This document shows positions 1 to 7,959 of a DNA stretch of 63,397 nucleotides, piece after piece. The notes below the pieces were generated by a model. That model saw only the letters and a list, made by a program, of their open reading frames with translations, had not been told where the DNA came from and did not search any database. Source of the stretch: Enemella evansiae (GTDB lineage Bacteria > Pseudomonadota > Alphaproteobacteria > Rhodobacterales > Rhodobacteraceae); the NCBI GenBank assembly GCA_017255395.1, contig JAFKDC010000027.1:1-63397 (forward strand). Direction: 5' to 3'. Positions within the stretch are counted from its first letter, which is position 1; the number at the start of each line of letters is the position of its first letter. The translations under genes and the position numbers were made by a program.

Positions 1-119
1 TGCGCCGCATCCTGCGCAAGATCGCCGAGAACGACTATGGCAGCCTCGGCGACACCTCCACACTCGCAGACCCCTCCGTCGTCGAGGACCTCATCGAAAA
101 CCGCATGAACAAGGGGTGA
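1..119 (+). CDS. acs: Acetyl-CoA synthetase, C-terminal end (5' part outside window)
   Basis: The window opens inside a reading frame that ends with TGA at 117-119. The last 38 residues include the stretch [19 protein letters not shown], the typical extreme C-terminus of AMP-forming acetyl-CoA synthetases, preceded by a RRILRKIA segment corresponding to the region of the acetylatable catalytic lysine loop. The enzyme converts acetate, ATP and CoA to acetyl-CoA in the cytoplasm. The stop codon overlaps an alternative GTG start of adk, and an acetate-type symporter follows downstream, which supports the assignment. Only the tail is visible, so the catalytic residues cannot be checked. Confidence 0.85.
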   Translation, partial: RRILRKIAENDYGSLGDTSTLADPSVVEDLIENRMNKG

Positions 120-121
120 CG

Positions 122-811
122 ATGATGGACGGAGCACAGACACCCGCCCCCGCCGCCGTGCTGATCCTGCTGGGGCCTCCGGGCGCCGGCAAGGGCACGC
201 AGGCCCGCATGCTGGAGGAGAAATTCGGCCTCGTTCAGCTGTCGACCGGCGACCTCCTGCGCGAGGCCGTCGCCAAGGGCACCGAGGCGGGCAGGCAGGC
301 CCAGGCGGTGATGCAGGCCGGTGACCTCGTCAGCGACGAAATCGTCATCGCGATCCTGCGCGACAGGCTGGCGCAGCCCGATACGGCGAAGGGCGTGATC
401 CTCGACGGCTTTCCGCGCACCACCGTTCAGGCCGAGGCCCTGAACCGGCTGCTGGAGGAGACCGGGCAAAAGGTCAATGCCGCCGTCAGCCTGGACGTCG
501 ACGACGCCGCAATGGTCGAGCGGGTTTCGGGCCGCTACACCTGCGCGCGCTGCGGCGAGGGCTGGCACGACAGCTTCAAGCAGCCGAAGGTTGCCGGCAC
601 CTGCGACAATTGCGGCAGCACCGAGTTCAAGCGCCGCGCCGACGACAATGCCGAGACCGTCGCCAGCCGCCTTCAGGCCTACCACGCCCAGACCGCCCCG
701 CTGATCGGCTTTTACGCCGACCGGGGCGCGCTCATCCGCATCGACGCCATGGGCGAGATCGACACCATCGCCGACAAGCTGTCGGCGATCGTGAGAACAG
801 CCACCGCATAA
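122..811 (+). CDS. adk: Adenylate kinase with zinc-finger LID
   Basis: Adenylate kinase, catalysing ATP + AMP to 2 ADP; here it probably recycles the AMP made by acetyl-CoA synthetase immediately upstream. The P-loop GPPGAGKGTQ lies near residues 18-27, followed by the NMP-binding STGDLLRE and the DGFPRT motif. The LID carries four cysteines (CARC and, about 25 residues later, CDNC), the zinc-binding form of the long-type enzyme. The length of about 229 residues is normal. Start choice: an AAGGGG ribosome-binding site ends at 116, so ATG at 122 or 125 fits best; GTG 116, which overlaps the acs stop, is possible. This may be a second, acetate-associated paralogue, because the housekeeping adk usually lies in the ribosomal-protein operon. 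Confidence 0.95.
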   Translation: MMDGAQTPAPAAVLILLGPPGAGKGTQARMLEEKFGLVQLSTGDLLREAVAKGTEAGRQAQAVMQAGDLVSDEIVIAILRDRLAQPDTAKGVILDGFPRTTVQAEALNRLLEETGQKVNAAVSLDVDDAAMVERVSGRYTCARCGEGWHDSFKQPKVAGTCDNCGSTEFKRRADDNAETVASRLQAYHAQTAPLIGFYADRGALIRIDAMGEIDTIADKLSAIVRTATA

Positions 812-855
812 GCGGAGGAGGACCCGGCCCCGGCAACGGGGCCACCGCCCTCCGC
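812..855 (+). terminator. Two-tier stem-loop between adk and the DUF4212 gene
   Basis: An outer stem GCGGAGG (812-818) pairs with CCTCCGC (849-855), and an inner stem GGCCCCG (826-832) pairs with CGGGGCC (837-843) around a GCAA tetraloop. No U-run follows. It is therefore more likely an intercistronic RNA-processing or stability element than a full intrinsic terminator. Confidence 0.5.
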
Positions 856-892
856 AAGGGGGGCATCAGGAGGAAAGAGGAGGACCCGCGAC

Positions 893-1177
893 ATGGCGGA
901 TCGAACATCTCAAGTCTCGCACAGGGCGGAGGGCGACAAGGCCTACTGGTCCGCCAACGTGCGCATCATCATCATCAGCCTCGTGATCTGGGCGCTGGTG
1001 TCTTTCGGCTTCGGCATCCTGCTGCGCCCTGCCCTGTCGGGTATCAGCGTCGGCGGCACCGACCTTGGCTTCTGGTTCGCGCAGCAAGGCTCGATCATCG
1101 TCTTCCTGGCGCTGATCTTCTTCTACGCCTGGCGGATGAACAAGCTCGATAAAGAATTCGGCGTGGGTGAGGAGTAA
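893..1177 (+). CDS. DUF4212 small membrane subunit of a sodium/solute symporter
   Basis: A 94-residue protein with two hydrophobic helices (about residues 22-45 and 62-85) joined by a short loop, and a charged C-terminus. DUF4212 proteins are regularly encoded just upstream of an SSS-family symporter and are regarded as its small partner. Here the symporter starts 6 bp after this stop codon, so the two are certainly co-translated. The start ATG is preceded by GAGGAGGA at about 878-885. Given the acs-adk context, the pair probably imports acetate or a related short-chain carboxylate. The substrate is inferred, not shown. Confidence 0.88.
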   Translation: MADRTSQVSHRAEGDKAYWSANVRIIIISLVIWALVSFGFGILLRPALSGISVGGTDLGFWFAQQGSIIVFLALIFFYAWRMNKLDKEFGVGEE

Positions 1178-1183
1178 CCCGTC

Positions 1184-2971
1184 ATGGATCAGTTCACCAT
1201 CAACCTGCTGTTCGTGGGCGCGTCTTTCGCGCTCTACATCGGCATCGCGATCTGGGCCCGCGCGGGCTCGACCTCGGAATTCTATGCCGCCGGGCGCGGG
1301 GTGCATCCCGTCACCAACGGCATGGCCACGGCGGCCGACTGGATGTCGGCGGCCTCGTTTATCTCTATGGCGGGCCTCATCGCCTTCACCGGCTATGACA
1401 ACTCGACCTACCTGATGGGCTGGACCGGCGGCTACGTGCTGCTGGCGCTGCTGCTGGCACCCTACCTGCGCAAGTTCGGCAAGTACACGGTGTCCGAGTT
1501 CATCGGCGACCGCTTCTACAGCCCGACCGCGCGCCTGGTGGCCGTGATCTGCCTGATCATCGCCTCGGTGACCTACGTCATCGGCCAGATGACCGGCGTG
1601 GGCGTGGCCTTCGGCCGCTTCCTCGAGGTGGACAGCACCACCGGCCTGCTGATCGGCGCCGTGATCGTCTTCGCCTACGCGGTGTTCGGCGGCATGAAGG
1701 GCGTGACCTACACGCAGGTGGCACAATACGTCGTGCTGATCCTGGCCTACACGATCCCCGCCGTCTTCATCTCGCTGCAACTGACCGGCAACCCGATCCC
1801 GGGCCTGGGCCTGTTCGGCGACCATCAGGCAAGCGGAGAGCCGCTGCTGGCCAAGCTGGACCAGATCGTCCGCGAGCTGGGCTTCAACGAGTACACGGCC
1901 CACAACGGCGACACCTTCAACATGGTGCTCTTCACCCTGTCGCTGATGATCGGCACCGCCGGTCTGCCGCATGTCATCATGCGCTTCTTCACCGTGCCCC
2001 GCGTGGCTGACGCCCGCTGGTCCGCGGGCTGGGCGCTGGTCTTCATCGCGCTTCTGTACCTCACGGCCCCCGCCGTCGGTGCCATGGCCCGCCTGAACAT
2101 CACCGAGCAGTTCTGGCCCAACGGCACCAATGCAGAGCCCGTCGCGCTGGAAACCATCCAGAGCGATCCGGCCTATGACTGGATGGCAACCTGGCAGCAG
2201 ACCGGCCTTCTGGGCTGGGAAGACAAGAACGGCGACGGACGCATCGCCTATTTCAACCAGGGCGACGCCGACACGGTTGCCGCCATGGAAGCCGCCGGTT
2301 GGGGCTCGGAGAACGAGCTGACCAACTTCAACAACGATATCCTGGTTCTGGCCAACCCGGAAATCGCCAACCTGCCGGCCTGGGTGATCGGCCTTGTCGC
2401 CGCCGGTGGTCTGGCCGCCGCGCTGTCGACCGCCGCCGGTCTGCTGCTGGCGATCTCCTCGGCGGTGTCTCACGACCTGCTGAAGGGTCAGCTGACCCCG
2501 AACATGTCGGAGAAGAACGAGCTTCTGTCCGCTCGGATCGCGATGGCCGTGGCCATCGGTGTCGCCACCTGGCTGGGTCTGAACCCCCCGGGCTTCGCGG
2601 CGCAGACCGTGGCGCTGGCCTTCGGCCTTGCCGCAGCCTCGATCTTCCCGGCGCTGATGATGGGCATCTTTACCAAGGTGAACAACAAGGGCGCCGTGGC
2701 GGGGATGCTGGCCGGTCTGATCGTGACGCTGGTCTACATCTTCCTGCACAAGGGCTGGTTCTTCATCCCCGACACCAACAGCTTCACCGACGCCGATCCG
2801 CTCCTGGGCACGATCAAGTCGACCAGCTTCGGTGCCGTGGGCGCGGCGATCAACTTCGCGGTGGCCTTCACCGTGTCGAAGATGACCGCCCCGGTCCCGC
2901 AGGAAATCGAAGAGCTTGTCGAAAGCGTCCGCATCCCCCGCGGTGCCGGCGCTGCGGTCGACGGGCACTGA
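1184..2971 (+). CDS. Sodium:solute symporter, probable acetate-type (ActP-like) permease
   Basis: A 595-residue SSS-family transporter with about 13 hydrophobic segments. It contains the family features GRG(V)HPVTNGMATAADWMSAASFI near the N-terminus and VGVAFGRFLE and FGGMKGVTYTQVAQY in the first half. A hydrophilic insert of about 80 residues (around 310-390) contains DKNGDGRIAYF, an EF-hand-like loop, and is typical of the VC2705 subfamily. It uses the sodium gradient to import monocarboxylates. The DUF4212 partner lies directly upstream and acs and adk before it, so acetate is the best guess. A strong hairpin follows downstream, suggesting this is the last gene of the first transcript. Confidence 0.88.
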   Translation: MDQFTINLLFVGASFALYIGIAIWARAGSTSEFYAAGRGVHPVTNGMATAADWMSAASFISMAGLIAFTGYDNSTYLMGWTGGYVLLALLLAPYLRKFGKYTVSEFIGDRFYSPTARLVAVICLIIASVTYVIGQMTGVGVAFGRFLEVDSTTGLLIGAVIVFAYAVFGGMKGVTYTQVAQYVVLILAYTIPAVFISLQLTGNPIPGLGLFGDHQASGEPLLAKLDQIVRELGFNEYTAHNGDTFNMVLFTLSLMIGTAGLPHVIMRFFTVPRVADARWSAGWALVFIALLYLTAPAVGAMARLNITEQFWPNGTNAEPVALETIQSDPAYDWMATWQQTGLLGWEDKNGDGRIAYFNQGDADTVAAMEAAGWGSENELTNFNNDILVLANPEIANLPAWVIGLVAAGGLAAALSTAAGLLLAISSAVSHDLLKGQLTPNMSEKNELLSARIAMAVAIGVATWLGLNPPGFAAQTVALAFGLAAASIFPALMMGIFTKVNNKGAVAGMLAGLIVTLVYIFLHKGWFFIPDTNSFTDADPLLGTIKSTSFGAVGAAINFAVAFTVSKMTAPVPQEIEELVESVRIPRGAGAAVDGH

Positions 2972-3018
2972 AAGTGACGCGCGGGGCGTGGAATGCGCGC
3001 CCTGCCCTTTGCCAAGCC

Positions 3019-3050
3019 GTCCCGTTCCGCGTAAGCGGGACGGGACATTT
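3019..3050 (+). terminator. Stem-loop after the symporter gene
   Basis: A 12-bp stem (3019-3030 with 3035-3046) closes a GTAA tetraloop. The only imperfection is a G-U type pair. It is followed by ATTTC, a short U-rich tail. It lies 48 bp after the symporter stop and 26 bp before the next start, so it plausibly ends the acs-adk-symporter transcript. Confidence 0.6.
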
Positions 3051-3071
3051 CATTGCAACCGGAAGGCCTTC

Positions 3072-3614
3072 ATGATCACCGGACATGTCTTCGTCGCCTG
3101 CTCTCTGGACGGGTTCATCGCGCGCAGCGACCACGGGCTGGACTGGCTGTCGCATCCCGGCACCGAGGACGAGGAACACGGTTACGAGGATTTCCTCGCT
3201 GGGATCGACGGAATCGTCATGGGCAGCGCATCCTACCGGAAGGTGCGCAGCTTCCCCGAATGGCCCTACGACAAGCCCGTGGTGGTTCTCAGCGAAAGCC
3301 TGCGCCCCGAGGATATCCCCGAAGAGCTGCACGACCGCCTGCGCCTGAGCCGCGCGCGCCCGGTGCGCCTGATGGAAACGCTGGAGGCCGAAGGCTGGCG
3401 AAACGTCTACGTCGACGGCGGCGCGGTCATCCAGTCCTTCCTGCGCGCCGGTCTGATCTCGGAGATGACGATCACCCATGTTCCGGTGCTGATCGGCTCG
3501 GGCCGCCGCCTGTTCGGCGCGCTCGAAGAGGACATCCCCTTCGACCTGATGGAAACGCGCAGCTTCCGCTCCGGCCTTGTCTCGACCCGCTACCGCCTGC
3601 GCCCGAAAGCCTGA
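3072..3614 (+). CDS. Dihydrofolate reductase / RibD C-terminal-family protein
   Basis: A 180-residue protein of the RibD_C/DHFR-like fold, found in uncharacterised NADPH-dependent reductases such as the YyaP/YwjB type. Visible features are the N-terminal strand VFVACSLDGFIAR with the substrate-contact SLDG, the internal GIVMGSASYRKV, the NADPH-binding region WRNVYVDGGAVIQSFLRAGLI, and a final SGLVSTRYR strand. The physiological substrate of this family is mostly unknown. It starts after a hairpin terminator and is separated by only 3 bp from the DUF294 gene, so it may head a second transcript. It is not expected to be the essential folate enzyme. Confidence 0.85.
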   Translation: MITGHVFVACSLDGFIARSDHGLDWLSHPGTEDEEHGYEDFLAGIDGIVMGSASYRKVRSFPEWPYDKPVVVLSESLRPEDIPEELHDRLRLSRARPVRLMETLEAEGWRNVYVDGGAVIQSFLRAGLISEMTITHVPVLIGSGRRLFGALEEDIPFDLMETRSFRSGLVSTRYRLRPKA

Positions 3615-3617
3615 CCC

Positions 3618-5441
3618 ATGCCGCTGGACCGCACCGCCCTAGACCGCTTCTTCGCCGCCCTGCACCCCTATGACGCGCTGGAGCCCGGGGCACGCGCGGC
3701 CCTGATCGCCGCGTTCCGCGAACAGGCGGTGCCTGCGCATCAGCCGGTCTATACGCTGGGCGACCCGCTGGACGGGCTGTACCTGATCCACAGCGGGCGG
3801 GTCGAGGTGCGCGACCGGAACGGCGCGCAGCTGTCGCTTCTGGGTCCGCGCAACTCCTTCGGGGAACGCGGGCTGATGCGCGACGGCATCGCCGTGACCA
3901 GCGCGCGCACGACAGAAGACACGGTGCTGCTGGTGCTGCCCCGGCCCGCCTTCCTGACGCTGGTGGAACGCGAACCGGCGGCGGCGCGCTTCTTCGACCG
4001 GCAAAGACCGGCGCGCCCGCACCGCTCTGACCTTCTGACCAGCCGGGTCGAGACGCTGATGGCCCGCGATCCCCTGACCTGCGCGCCGGATGCCACGGTG
4101 CAGGCGGCGGCGCAGGCCATGTCCGCGCGCCACGTCTCGTCGATCTGCGTGACCGACGGCGACACGCTGAAGGGCATCGCCACGATCCGCGACCTCTCCG
4201 GCAAGGTGGTTGGGGACGGCCTGCCCTACGACACCCCCGTCTCGCAGGTGATGACCGCCGGTCCGATCACCCTGCCGCCCTCGGCCATCGGGTCGGACGT
4301 GCTGCACATGATGATGGAACGCCGCATCGGCCATGTCCCGATCTGCGAGGGCACGCGGCTGGTGGGCATGGTCACCCAGACCGACCTGACGCGCTTTCAG
4401 GCCACGACCTCCGCCGAGCTGGTCTCCGAGATCGCGCAGGCCCCCGATGCCGCCGCCATGGCCCGGGTGACGGCCCGCATTCCCCGGCTGCTGGTGCAGC
4501 TGGTGGCGGGTGGCGCCCGGCACGAGGTTGTGACGCGGCTGATCACCGACATCTCCGACACCTGCACCCGGCGCCTGCTGACGCTGGGCGAAGAGGCGCT
4601 TGGCCCGGCGCCCGTGCCCTATCTCTGGCTGGCCTGCGGCAGTCAGGGGCGGCAGGAGCAGACCGGCGTCAGCGATCAGGACAACTGCCTGATCCTCGAC
4701 GATGCGGTGACCGACGAGCAGAGGGGGTGGTTCGCGCAACTGGCCGAATTCGTCTGCACCGGCCTCGACACCTGCGGATACGTCTTCTGCCCCGGCGAGA
4801 TGATGGCGACCAACCCGCGCTGGTGCCAGCCGCTGGAGACATGGCGCGGCTACTTCCGCAGCTGGATCGCCCGCCCCTCGCCCGAGGCGCAGATGCTGGC
4901 TTCTGTGATGTTCGACCTGCGCCCGATCGGCGGCACGCTGACGCTGTTCGACGCCTTACACGAAGAGACCCTCGCCGCCGCTGCGAAGAACTCGATCTTC
5001 GTCGCGCATATGGTCTCGAACGGGCTGAAGCATCAGCCGCCGCTGGGCCTGTGGCGCGGCTTCGCCACGATCCGCTCGGGCGAGCACCGCAACAGCATCG
5101 ACCTGAAGCTGAACGGCGTCGTGCCGGTGGTGGACCTTGCCCGCATCTACGCATTGCAGGGGCGGCTGACGCCCGTCAACACCCGCGCCCGGCTGGAGGC
5201 GGCAACCGCCGCCGGGGTGCTGTCGGCCACCGGCGGGCGCGACCTGCTGGATGCCTACGACCTGATCGCCGAAACCCGGCTGGAGCATCAGGCCCGCCGG
5301 ATCAAGTCCGGGGCGCGGCCCGACAACTACCTGATGCCCGCCGATCTGTCGGACTTTGAGCGAAGTCATTTGCGTGACGCCTTCGTCGTGATCAAGTCGC
5401 TGCAATCGGCACTGGGCCACGGCAAGGGCATGCTGGGGTGA
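3618..5441 (+). CDS. cNMP-binding / CBS pair / DUF294 nucleotidyltransferase-like protein
   Basis: A 607-residue multidomain regulator. Residues about 30-125 form a cyclic-nucleotide-binding-like domain (GDPLDGLYLIHSGRVEV, FGERGLM). Residues about 150-270 form two CBS motifs (MARDPLTCAPDATV, VMTAGPITLPPSA). Residues about 300-460 hold a DUF294 nucleotidyltransferase core whose signature GSQGRQEQTGVSDQDN resembles the GlnD uridylyltransferase site. A helical DUF294_C tail completes the protein. Such proteins commonly accompany acetate symporters and DnaQ-type exonucleases in Proteobacteria. A role as an adenylate-sensing nucleotidyltransferase that modulates acetate metabolism or transport is inferred from that context. 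Its target is unknown. Confidence 0.9.
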   Translation: MPLDRTALDRFFAALHPYDALEPGARAALIAAFREQAVPAHQPVYTLGDPLDGLYLIHSGRVEVRDRNGAQLSLLGPRNSFGERGLMRDGIAVTSARTTEDTVLLVLPRPAFLTLVEREPAAARFFDRQRPARPHRSDLLTSRVETLMARDPLTCAPDATVQAAAQAMSARHVSSICVTDGDTLKGIATIRDLSGKVVGDGLPYDTPVSQVMTAGPITLPPSAIGSDVLHMMMERRIGHVPICEGTRLVGMVTQTDLTRFQATTSAELVSEIAQAPDAAAMARVTARIPRLLVQLVAGGARHEVVTRLITDISDTCTRRLLTLGEEALGPAPVPYLWLACGSQGRQEQTGVSDQDNCLILDDAVTDEQRGWFAQLAEFVCTGLDTCGYVFCPGEMMATNPRWCQPLETWRGYFRSWIARPSPEAQMLASVMFDLRPIGGTLTLFDALHEETLAAAAKNSIFVAHMVSNGLKHQPPLGLWRGFATIRSGEHRNSIDLKLNGVVPVVDLARIYALQGRLTPVNTRARLEAATAAGVLSATGGRDLLDAYDLIAETRLEHQARRIKSGARPDNYLMPADLSDFERSHLRDAFVVIKSLQSALGHGKGMLG

Positions 5442-5449
5442 GCCCTGAT

Positions 5450-5570
5450 CCGCATAGCGGCGAAGGCTCCGGGGGCGCCTTCGAGGGGCGAACGGGCGGA
5501 GCCCCGACAGGCCCCGATCCGCACAGCGGCGGAGGGAGGCGCGTCGGGGAGATCCCGGTCCGCGCAGCGG
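5450..5570 (+). repeat. Three copies of a CCGCRYAGCGG hairpin repeat
   Basis: The 260-bp stretch between the DUF294 gene and the next gene (5442-5700) has no supported gene. It carries three versions of one short dyad, CCGC-N3-GCGG, at 5450-5460, 5519-5529 and 5560-5570. Each sits inside a longer degenerate unit of the form GATCCGCAYAGCGGCGRAGG. The copies are spaced 69 and 41 bp apart. A REP-like or RNA-structural role is possible. Confidence 0.5.
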
Positions 5571-5700
5571 CAGGCGCCCGGGGCGCGCGTCTGCGCGGAG
5601 AACGAGTGCGCCATGGCGCCGTGTGACAGCGGCGTGATGGCGCGGAACAGTTGAGGACGGGGTGAACACCCAACACGGGATGACCCCGGGGGAGGAATGG

Positions 5701-6201
5701 ATGTTTTTCGAGTTGATCGCCGTCTTCGTGGCGGGCTTCGCCGGTGCCGGTGCGGCAATGATCCTGCGCAAGATGACCGGGGGGCGGCTGCCGCGCTGGC
5801 TGGTGCCGGTGGGGGCCGGTGCGGCCATGCTCGCGGCCACGATCTCCAGCGAGTACACGTGGTACGCCCGCACCGCCGCCGCCCTGCCCGAGGACATGCA
5901 GGTCGCCCAGACCGTCGAAAGCCGCGCCGCATGGCGGCCCTGGACCTACGTCTTTCCGCTGACCGACCGCTTTGTCGCCGTCGATGTGGGCGGCCTGCGC
6001 GCCAACCAGCAGACAACGGATCTCTACCTTGCCGAGATGGCCTTCTTCGCCCGGTGGCGCCCGGTCACGCAGGTGCAGATCATGGTGGACTGCGCCGGGA
6101 ACCGCCGCGCCGACCCGACCATGGGCGACGGCTCGGACCCGGTCTGGCGCGATGTCGGCCCCCAAGACCCGGTGGTGCAGACCGTCTGCGCGGAGGCCTG
6201 A
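5701..6201 (+). CDS. Conserved hypothetical membrane protein of the acetate block
   Basis: A 166-residue protein. Two N-terminal hydrophobic helices (FFELIAVFVAGFAGAGAAMIL and, after a short Arg-rich loop, a second one around residues 35-55) are followed by a soluble domain of about 100 residues containing WTYVFPLTDRFVAVDVG. ATG 5701 was chosen because a GGGGGAGGA ribosome-binding site lies directly upstream; an in-frame GTG at 5662 would add 13 residues. It overlaps nothing, and the exonuclease gene starts 2 bp after its stop codon. The pairing implies a joint role with the membrane exonuclease protein. Function is unknown. Confidence 0.8.
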   Translation: MFFELIAVFVAGFAGAGAAMILRKMTGGRLPRWLVPVGAGAAMLAATISSEYTWYARTAAALPEDMQVAQTVESRAAWRPWTYVFPLTDRFVAVDVGGLRANQQTTDLYLAEMAFFARWRPVTQVQIMVDCAGNRRADPTMGDGSDPVWRDVGPQDPVVQTVCAEA

Positions 6202-6202
6202 G

Positions 6203-7612
6203 ATGCTGGCCAGCCTGTCGCTTCGCCTGCGGGTCTTCCTGTTCTTCTGCCTGATCGCGCTTGGCGGCACGCTGATCCTTGGCGCATCGCTCTGGGCCGG
6301 CCTGAGCCGGGCGCTGACCACCACGCCGCAGAACGGCTTTGTCCTTGCGGGCATCCTGTCGATCTTCGGACTGACCGCCCTGACCGCCGGGGTCTGGCTG
6401 CTGTTCGACGAAAACGTGGCGAAACCCATCGAACGGCTCTCGGCGGGGATGCGGGCCCGCGCCCATGCCGGCGTCGCCGTCGAGGTGGATGCCCGGGCCG
6501 CGCGCTACCTCGGCGACCTCGGGCCCGCCGCCTCTGCGGTGACCGAGGCACTGGCGCAGAACGCCATGAGCACCGCGCAAAGGGTCGCGGCAGAGACCGA
6601 GCGGCTGGCACAGGAACGCGAACGCCTGACCGCCCTGCTGACAGAGATCCCGGTGGCGATGATGCTGATCAACAGCGCCGGGCAGATCGTGCTCTACGAC
6701 GGTCAGGCCGCAGAGGTGCTGTCCACCCTCGGCATGCCCCGGCTGAACGCCCCGCTGACGGATTACTTCGACGCAGGCTCTCTGGATCGCGCGCGCGGGC
6801 GGGTGAACCGCTCGGGCAAGGAGGCGCGCTGCGTGCTGACCTCGCGCGATGGCGCGCAAAGCTTCGACGCCCGGATGAAGCCGATGGACGCGGGCGGCTA
6901 CCTGCTGATTGTCGACGCGGCCCATACCGACATCCCGCCAGAGGCGGCCCGCCCGCTGGTCTACGACTTTGCCCTGCTGACCGCGCGCTCCGGCGAGATC
7001 GGCGACGAGACCCCCCTGTGCGACCTGACCTACACGGTCTTCGACACCGAAACGACGGGCCTGCTGCCGCATAAGGACGAGATCGTGCAGCTGGGCGCCC
7101 TGCGGGTGCTGGGTGGCCGGATCGTGCCGGGCGAGACGATCGACCAGCTTGTCGACCCCGGCCGCCCGATCCCGCCGTCCGCCACGCGGGTGCATCATGT
7201 GACCGACGCCATGGTCGCGGGCAAGCCCGACATCGCCGAGGCCGGACGGCGCTTTCACAGCTTCGCGCAGGGCTCGGTGATCGTGGCGCATAACGCGCCC
7301 TTCGACATGGCCTTCCTGCGCCGCCACCGGGCGCGGATGGGGGTCGAGTGGCATAACCCGGTGCTGGATACGGTTCTGCTGTCGGCGGTGCTGTTCGGCG
7401 CGTCGGAAACGCATACGCTGGATGCCCTGTGCCAGCGGCTTGGCGTCACCATCCCCGAACGGCTGCGGCATACGGCGATGGGCGATGCGCAGGCCACCGC
7501 AGAGGTGCTGATCCACATGCTGCCGATGCTTCAGGCGCGCGGGCTGACAACGCTGGGCGCGGTGCTTGCAGAGACCCGCCGCCATGGCCGCCTGCTCGGA
7601 GACCTGAACTGA
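6203..7612 (+). CDS. Membrane-anchored PAS / DEDDh 3'-5' exonuclease (DnaQ-like)
   Basis: A 469-residue protein with an unusual domain mix. Two transmembrane helices (about residues 9-31 and 46-66) are followed by a HAMP-like linker and coiled segment, a PAS-like domain (about 140-240), and a C-terminal DnaQ/PolC-type exonuclease (about 275-460). The catalytic motifs are present: VFDTETTGL (Exo I), VIVAHNAPFDMAFL (Exo II) and HTAMGDAQATAEV (Exo IIIepsilon, with H and D). Histidine-kinase-like sensing architecture fused to a nuclease is known in this genomic context, but its substrate is not. The previous gene lies 2 bp upstream. The next plus-strand feature is a double hairpin, so this gene closes the operon. 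Confidence 0.88.
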   Translation: MLASLSLRLRVFLFFCLIALGGTLILGASLWAGLSRALTTTPQNGFVLAGILSIFGLTALTAGVWLLFDENVAKPIERLSAGMRARAHAGVAVEVDARAARYLGDLGPAASAVTEALAQNAMSTAQRVAAETERLAQERERLTALLTEIPVAMMLINSAGQIVLYDGQAAEVLSTLGMPRLNAPLTDYFDAGSLDRARGRVNRSGKEARCVLTSRDGAQSFDARMKPMDAGGYLLIVDAAHTDIPPEAARPLVYDFALLTARSGEIGDETPLCDLTYTVFDTETTGLLPHKDEIVQLGALRVLGGRIVPGETIDQLVDPGRPIPPSATRVHHVTDAMVAGKPDIAEAGRRFHSFAQGSVIVAHNAPFDMAFLRRHRARMGVEWHNPVLDTVLLSAVLFGASETHTLDALCQRLGVTIPERLRHTAMGDAQATAEVLIHMLPMLQARGLTTLGAVLAETRRHGRLLGDLN

Positions 7613-7621
7613 GGCGGGCCC

Positions 7622-7667
7622 CGAATTCTTCCGAAGAATTCGAACCGGTTTCCTTGCAGGAAACCGG
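7622..7667 (+). terminator. Tandem double hairpin after the exonuclease gene
   Basis: Two adjacent perfect dyads start 10 bp after the stop codon. The first is CGAATTCTTC with its complement at 7622-7642. The second is CCGGTTTCCT (7645-7654) pairing with AGGAAACCGG (7658-7667) around a 3-nt loop. There is no U-run. They probably define the 3' end of the operon. Confidence 0.55.
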
Positions 7668-7715
7668 CGCCCCGATCCATAAACCCGCGCTCCGCGATCA
7701 GCGCCAGCAGTCGCT

Positions 7716-7919
7716 TCAGCCTATCGTCCTGCGATGCCCCGAGGTGTCCAGCTGCGCATGGGCTCGTTCGTAAAGCGCCTGCCGCACCCGCTCGCCCACC
7801 CGCGCAGGCAGTTCACCCACCGCAACATCAATCGGCGCCGCGCCGTCGGGCTTCGTGGCCCTGCCCTCGAAAGCGGCAATCTCTGCGATCTGCGCCCACG
7901 CATATGACTTATGGTGCAT
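7716..7919 (-). CDS. Small hypothetical protein
   Basis: A 67-residue minus-strand reading frame from ATG at 7919. It encodes a soluble, Ala/Arg-rich protein that begins MHHKSYAWAQIAEIAAFEGR and has an amphipathic segment LPARVGERVRQALYERAHAQL. No family was recognised. It follows the ligase gene (stop 7960) by 40 bp in the same direction, so it could be the last gene of that operon or a degraded remnant. The ribosome-binding site is weak. It is kept because its composition looks protein-like and no other gene occupies the 300-bp stretch. Confidence 0.35.
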   Translation of the reverse strand: MHHKSYAWAQIAEIAAFEGRATKPDGAAPIDVAVGELPARVGERVRQALYERAHAQLDTSGHRRTIG

Positions 7920-7959
7920 TTTTGGCACCGGGCGGACCCGGGTGCAGTTGCCCCGGACC

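Noticed and set aside
866-2968. 700-codon minus-strand frame opposite the symporter
   Set aside because: His/Arg/Gln-rich antisense frame typical of GC-rich DNA. The plus strand encodes a clear SSS transporter.
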